Positions 60,510-64,000 of a DNA stretch of 64,000 nt are shown here, one piece after another. This DNA comes from Aquabacterium humicola. Its GTDB lineage: Bacteria; Pseudomonadota; Gammaproteobacteria; Burkholderiales; Burkholderiaceae_C. Each line of letters opens with the position of its first letter. The stretch's first letter is position 1. Position numbers and translations under genes: made by a program. The notes beneath the pieces are model-generated. The model had not been told where the DNA came from, searched no databases, and was given only the letters and a program-made list of their open reading frames with translations. The stretch covers positions 1 through 64,000 of the forward strand of contig NZ_JARGNB010000002.1 in NCBI RefSeq assembly GCF_030167915.1. Reading direction: 5' to 3'.

Positions 60510-61694
60510 TCACATCGCCTGGTAGAGCGTCACCACGCAGGCGCCGCCCAGGCCCAGGTTGTGCTGCAGTGCCAGCCGCGCGCCTTCCACCTGGCGCTGC
60601 TCGGCCCGGCCCCGCAGCTGCCAGGTCAGCTCGGCGCATTGCGCGAGGCCGGTGGCGCCCAGCGGGTGGCCCTTGGACAGCAGGCCGCCGGACGGGTTGG
60701 TGACCACGCGCCCGCCGTAGGTGTTGTCGCCGTCGACGATGAACTTCTCCGCCGTGCCTTCCGGCGTCAGCCCCAGCGCTTCGTAGGTGATCAGCTCGTT
60801 GGCGGTGAAGCAGTCGTGCAGCTCGACGACGTCGATGTCGTCCGGGCCGATGCCGGCAGCGGCGTAGACCTGCGCGGCGGCGGCCTTGCTCATGTCGTAG
60901 CCGACCAGCTGGCGCATGTCGCGCTGCTCGAAGGTGCTCGGCGTGTCGGTGGTCATCGCCTGCGCGGCGATCATCACCTGGGTGCCGATGCCGTGGCGGC
61001 GCGCGAAGTCCTCCGAGCACAGGATGGCGGCGGCGGCGCCGCAGGTCGGCGGGCAGCACTGCAGGCGCGTCAGCGGCTCGAAGACGGTGGGCGCGGCCAT
61101 CACCTCGTCCAGCGTGACGGTCTCGCGGAACACCGCCAGCGGATTGCGCGCGGCATGCTGGCGCGCCTTCACCGAGATGCGCGCGAAGGTGTCGGCGCGG
61201 ATGCCGTGTTCCTTCATGTAGTCGCGGCCGGCGCCGCCGAAGAACTGCGCGGCGCGCGGCGCGGTGTCGCTGTAGCCCTGCAGCTCGCTCATCGTGTCGG
61301 CGAAGCGCGCCATCGGCGACGGGCGGTCGTCCCAGGCCCCCTTCAAGGCCCCCGGCACCATCTGCTCGAAGCCGAGCGCGATCGCGCATTCGACCGCACC
61401 GCTCTCGACGGCCTGGCGCGCGAGGAACAGCGCGCTGGAGCCGCTGGAGCAGTTGTTGTTCAGGTTGAAGACCGGGATGCCCGTCAGGCCGACGCGGTAG
61501 ATCGCGGCCTGGCCGGCGGTGGAGTCGCCGTAGACGTAGCTGACGTAGGCCTGCTGGACCCGGTCGTAGGGCACGCCGGCGTCTTCCAGCGCCAGCTTCG
61601 CGGCCCGCTCGCCCATCACGAGGTACGGGTCGCTCTTGCCGGGCTTGGTGAACGGGATCATGCCGACGCCGGCGACGACAACTTTGCGATTCAT
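60510..61694 (-). CDS. thiolase (lipid-transfer/SCP-x type)
   Basis: The 394-residue thiolase starts at MNRKVVVAGVG. The nucleophilic cysteine is present in NLNNNCSSGSSALFLA, and the C-terminal active-site parts are ELHDCFTANEL, GHPLGATG and GGACVVTLYQ. It should cleave a 3-ketoacyl-CoA with CoA, completing the beta-oxidation cycle encoded by this operon. Unlike the other thiolase-like gene in the window, it has no DUF35 partner. It heads the operon, 62 bases from a CCAATG-CATTGG box. Confidence 0.92.
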   Translation of the reverse strand: MNRKVVVAGVGMIPFTKPGKSDPYLVMGERAAKLALEDAGVPYDRVQQAYVSYVYGDSTAGQAAIYRVGLTGIPVFNLNNNCSSGSSALFLARQAVESGAVECAIALGFEQMVPGALKGAWDDRPSPMARFADTMSELQGYSDTAPRAAQFFGGAGRDYMKEHGIRADTFARISVKARQHAARNPLAVFRETVTLDEVMAAPTVFEPLTRLQCCPPTCGAAAAILCSEDFARRHGIGTQVMIAAQAMTTDTPSTFEQRDMRQLVGYDMSKAAAAQVYAAAGIGPDDIDVVELHDCFTANELITYEALGLTPEGTAEKFIVDGDNTYGGRVVTNPSGGLLSKGHPLGATGLAQCAELTWQLRGRAEQRQVEGARLALQHNLGLGGACVVTLYQAM

Positions 61695-61755
61695 GCGGAG
61701 GGTCCTTGCGGTTTTCAGTGCGATGACCGGAGCTTGCGCTTCGGCCGTTGGCCTA

Positions 61756-61784
61756 CCAATGGCCGCCGCGTTCAAGTGCATTGG
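61756..61784 (-). promoter_or_regulatory. candidate AraC operator 1 (CCAATG-N17-CATTGG)
   Basis: CCAATG and CATTGG enclose 17 bases. TTGGCC-like half-sites at 61748, 61759 and 61781 are spaced 11 and 22 bases, one and two helical turns, as AraC proteins prefer. The box ends 62 bases before the thiolase start codon; a sister box lies 61 bases before the Bug start. Confidence 0.6.
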
Positions 61785-61830
61785 CCGAAGCGACCATGCA
61801 CCGCCGCGGGCGGCGCGTGGCGACGGGACC

Positions 61831-62814
61831 TCACTCGAGCCGGATGTTGGTGTCGCGGATGATGCGGGCGTAGATCGCCGCGTCGTCGCGCACCACCTTC
61901 GCGAATTCGGCCGTCGTCAGGTGGCCCGGCGTCATGCCCAGCTGCTCGATGCGCTGGACCACGTCGGGCAGCCGCAGGATGCGCTGCGCCTCGTCGGCGA
62001 ACTTCTTCGCGATCGGTGCCGGCACGCCGCTGGGCATGAACAGCGCGAACCAGCCCAGCGGCTCGAACGAGTGGTAGCCGAGCTCGGCGAAGGTGGGCAC
62101 GTTGGGCAGCAGCGGGTTGCGCTTCGGGCCGGTGACGGCCAGCGGCTTCATCGTCTCGAGCTGCGGCCGCGCGGTGGCCATGTCGATGAAGGCCGACGAC
62201 AGCTGGCCGCCGCGCAGGTCCTGCAGCAGCGGCGCGGCGCCCTTGTACGGCACGTGCACGAGGTCGAGCTTCGCCTGCAGGTTCAGCAGCGAGCCCTGGA
62301 TGTGCGACGAGGTGCCGACGCCGTACGAGCCGTAGTTGTACTTGGCCGGATTGGCCTTCACCTGCTCGACGAATTCCTTCAGCGTACTGACGCTCGCATT
62401 GCGCGGCACGACGAGCAGCGAGTTGGTGCTGGCCACCATCGCCAGCGGCTGCAGGTCCCTCGCCACGTCGTAGGGCAGGTTGGGCATCAGCGCGGGCACC
62501 TGCACGATCGCGGTGATCGCCATCAGCACCGTGTGGCCGTCGGGCGGGGCCTTGGCCACCATGTCGTTGCCCAGCGTGCCGGAGGCGCCGGGTTTGTTCT
62601 CGACGATCACCGTCTGGCCCCAGGCCTCCTGCAGCTTGGTGCCCACCAGCCGCGCCAGCGTGTCGGTGGCGCCGCCGGGCGGGTAGGGCACGACCAGCTT
62701 GATCGGCTGGCGCGGGTAGGCCGGCGCGGCGGGTTGCGCGAAGACGGCGGTCAGGGCGAGGGCCGAGAGCGCACCGACGACGGTGCGGCGCGTGAGGGAA
62801 CGGTGCGGGCTCAT
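61831..62814 (-). CDS. Bug/TctC-family periplasmic solute-binding protein
   Basis: The 327-residue protein starts at MSPHRSLTRRTVVG. The RR pair and the following hydrophobic stretch (ALSALALTAVFAQPAAPAY) resemble a Tat or Sec signal peptide. Family segments IKLVVPYPPGGATDTLAR, YGSYGVGTSSHIQGSLL and VPYKGAAPLLQDLRGGQ are intact. It stands alone between the thiolase operon and the AraC gene and shares an operator-like box with the thiolase operon. Confidence 0.93.
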   Translation of the reverse strand: MSPHRSLTRRTVVGALSALALTAVFAQPAAPAYPRQPIKLVVPYPPGGATDTLARLVGTKLQEAWGQTVIVENKPGASGTLGNDMVAKAPPDGHTVLMAITAIVQVPALMPNLPYDVARDLQPLAMVASTNSLLVVPRNASVSTLKEFVEQVKANPAKYNYGSYGVGTSSHIQGSLLNLQAKLDLVHVPYKGAAPLLQDLRGGQLSSAFIDMATARPQLETMKPLAVTGPKRNPLLPNVPTFAELGYHSFEPLGWFALFMPSGVPAPIAKKFADEAQRILRLPDVVQRIEQLGMTPGHLTTAEFAKVVRDDAAIYARIIRDTNIRLE

Positions 62815-62874
62815 GGGGTTGTCTCCGTCGCTGGTCTGTGGGGTGGACCAGTGTGGGAGCCGACAGGCCTGCTT

Positions 62875-62902
62875 CCAATGGCCGCGACGCTCGCGTCATT
62901 GG
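62875..62902 (-). promoter_or_regulatory. candidate AraC operator 2 (CCAATG-N16-CATTGG)
   Basis: CCAATGGCCGC at the left and CATTGGC at the right match operator 1, with one base less between. It ends 61 bases before the Bug start codon, almost exactly the distance seen in front of the thiolase gene. It also lies between the AraC gene's end and the Bug gene. Confidence 0.6.
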
Positions 62903-62948
62903 CAGAAAGTGACAAGCTGGAGCACCCGGCCTCGCGAGTACACGAGGC

Positions 62949-62986
62949 CACCCGCCAAGCGGGTGCCCGGCCGCCTTGGGGCGGCC
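62949..62986 (-). terminator. double hairpin after the AraC gene
   Basis: CACCCGC/GCGGGTG (62949-62965) and GGCCGCC/GGCGGCC (62969-62986) form two consecutive strong hairpins about 40 bases beyond the AraC stop codon on the minus strand. They probably end its transcript before the Bug promoter. No T-run is present. Confidence 0.5.
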
Positions 62987-63029
62987 CGGCGGCGGCCGGG
63001 CTTCCCTTCGGTCTCGGCTTCTTCGCGCT

Positions 63030-64000
63030 TCAGCGCTCGCGCAGCCGCGTCTGCCGGTATTCCCCCGGCGCGACGCCGGTCCAGTGCTTGAACGCGCGGT
63101 GGAAGGTGCTGGCCTCGGAGAACCCGAGCTGCGCGGCGATCTCGGGCAGGGTCAGCTCGGGCCGCGCGAGGTACTCGATGGCCGCGTCGCGGCGCAGGTC
63201 GTCCTTGATCGCGCGGAAGCCCTGGCCTTCGTCATGCAGGCGGCGGCGCAGCGTCTGCGGCGTCATCGCCAGCTGGCGGCCGATCTGCTCCAGCGAGGGC
63301 AGTTCCTCGTCGGCCAGGTGGCGTCGCAGGATGCGGCGGATGCGCTCGGTGATGCTGCTGGAGTCGCGGTACTTCACCAGCAGGCTGGCGGGGGCCTGCT
63401 GCAGGAACTCGACCAGGCTCTGCGCGTTCTGCACCACGGGCAGCGCCAGCCAGCGGGTGTCGAAACGCCAGCCGGTGCAGGGCTGGTCGTAATGCACCGG
63501 GGCCTGGAACAGCATGCCCGCATCGTTGCTGTGCCCGAGCGCGGTGGCGGGGTAGTCGACGCCGGTCAGCGGCACGCGCCGCGCGACCAGCCAGCAGGCC
63601 AGGCCGTAGGCGAAGAACGAGAACGCGCGCTCGGCATAGGCCTGCGCCGGGCTCGGCACGCTGCGCGAGACGAGGCACAGGCGCGCGGTCCCGCCCTGCA
63701 GCTGCAGCCGGGGCACGAAGTCGGCGAGCAGCAGGCGGTAGTAGCGCAGGCCGGTCTGCAGCGCTTCGCCGAGTGTGCGTGCATCGACCAGCAGCCGGCA
63801 GCCGAGCGCGAAGCTGCCCAGCGGCAGCGGGCGCGGGCACAGGCCCCACAGCTCGTCGCGCATCGCGTGGCGCAGCGTGAAGATCAGCGCGGCGTACTGC
63901 TTCAAGGTCACGCGGGACAGCGGCGCGTCCAGCAGCGCCGGCGAGATGTCGGCGTGCCGCAGCAGCGCGCCGATGTCCGCGCCGCGCTCGCGCGCGCCGA
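63030..64000 (-). CDS. AraC-family transcriptional regulator (arabinose_bd-type N-terminus), 5'-partial
   Basis: The frame is open to the right edge, so the N-terminus is missing; the GTG at 63911 is internal. The visible N-terminal part (VTLKQYAALIFTLRHAMRDE, LGEALQTGLRYYRLL) is the PF12625 ligand domain. The C-terminal 100 residues carry two helix-turn-helix units, with SLEQIGRQLAMTPQTLRRRL and LPEIAAQLGFSEASTFHRAF. Such regulators respond to hydrophobic or organic-acid ligands. The CCAATG-CATTGG boxes before the two next minus-strand units are its likely targets. Confidence 0.92.
   Translation of the reverse strand, partial: GARERGADIGALLRHADISPALLDAPLSRVTLKQYAALIFTLRHAMRDELWGLCPRPLPLGSFALGCRLLVDARTLGEALQTGLRYYRLLLADFVPRLQLQGGTARLCLVSRSVPSPAQAYAERAFSFFAYGLACWLVARRVPLTGVDYPATALGHSNDAGMLFQAPVHYDQPCTGWRFDTRWLALPVVQNAQSLVEFLQQAPASLLVKYRDSSSITERIRRILRRHLADEELPSLEQIGRQLAMTPQTLRRRLHDEGQGFRAIKDDLRRDAAIEYLARPELTLPEIAAQLGFSEASTFHRAFKHWTGVAPGEYRQTRLRER

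Noticed and set aside
1-64000. tRNA, rRNA or prophage integrase genes as anchors for the accessory block
   Set aside because: None were recognised by eye; the only mobile gene pair is the IS3-family element. A covariance-model scan would be decisive.

Overview
The window is a very GC-rich bacterial chromosome segment with tightly packed operons. Three Bug/TctC-type solute-binding proteins, two MocR-type regulators, many acyl-CoA enzymes and a flagellar-type chemoreceptor promoter together point to a betaproteobacterium of the order Burkholderiales, probably of the Rubrivivax/Leptothrix/Methylibium type. That placement is an inference from gene content and base composition, because no rRNA or other marker gene lies in the window.

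Region 1 (1-26.2 kb) is mostly housekeeping and signalling. It holds the end of a secreted zinc metalloprotease, a PQQ-type beta-propeller protein, a LytS/LytR-type two-component pair, a ROK sugar kinase, and three consecutive chemoreceptors behind a sigma-28-like promoter. An Xaa-Pro aminopeptidase, a type II NADH dehydrogenase and an OmpR-type two-component pair follow. Next comes a MocR regulator divergent from an osmC-paiB-GNAT operon with three matching operator-like boxes between them. Three near-identical tiny exported proteins are scattered around a frameshifted GFA gene. Small membrane and cysteine-rich proteins, a MerR regulator with a 19-bp-spacer promoter and a lipase-like lipoprotein complete the region.

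Region 2 (26.2-38.2 kb) and region 4 (49.6-64 kb) are CoA-thioester catabolic clusters on the minus strand. They encode four AMP-forming acyl-CoA ligases, two acyl-CoA dehydrogenases, two MaoC-type hydratases, a crotonase, two SDR dehydrogenases/reductases, two thiolase-like enzymes (one with a DUF35 partner), two PaaI-type thioesterases, a ThDP enzyme, a PrpD-like protein, a nitronate monooxygenase and three Bug proteins. GntR, LysR and AraC regulators accompany them. Sequence boxes suggest the LysR protein controls three minus-strand units on both sides of region 3, and that the AraC protein controls the thiolase operon and a Bug gene. The natural substrate cannot be read from the sequence; a carboxylic acid imported or sensed through Bug proteins and degraded by beta-oxidation-like steps is likely.

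Region 3 (38.2-49.6 kb) interrupts this catabolic cluster and holds the most unusual genes. A 1354-residue LRR-Roc-COR GTPase with a TIR-like/DUF4062-like C-terminus (an NLR-like architecture) stands at its left end. A SEFIR-domain protein fused to several biotinyl-like folds, ending in a complete biotin-carrier domain with its lysine exactly 35 residues from the C-terminus, stands at its right end. Both have visibly lower GC and different codon use from their neighbours. Between them lie a DM13-domain gene split by a 1.2-kb IS3-family element, a MocR-like protein without the PLP lysine, an MFS transporter and a degenerate endonuclease V-like protein. The region looks like an acquired, probably defence-related, insertion between the LysR gene and its nine-gene target operon.
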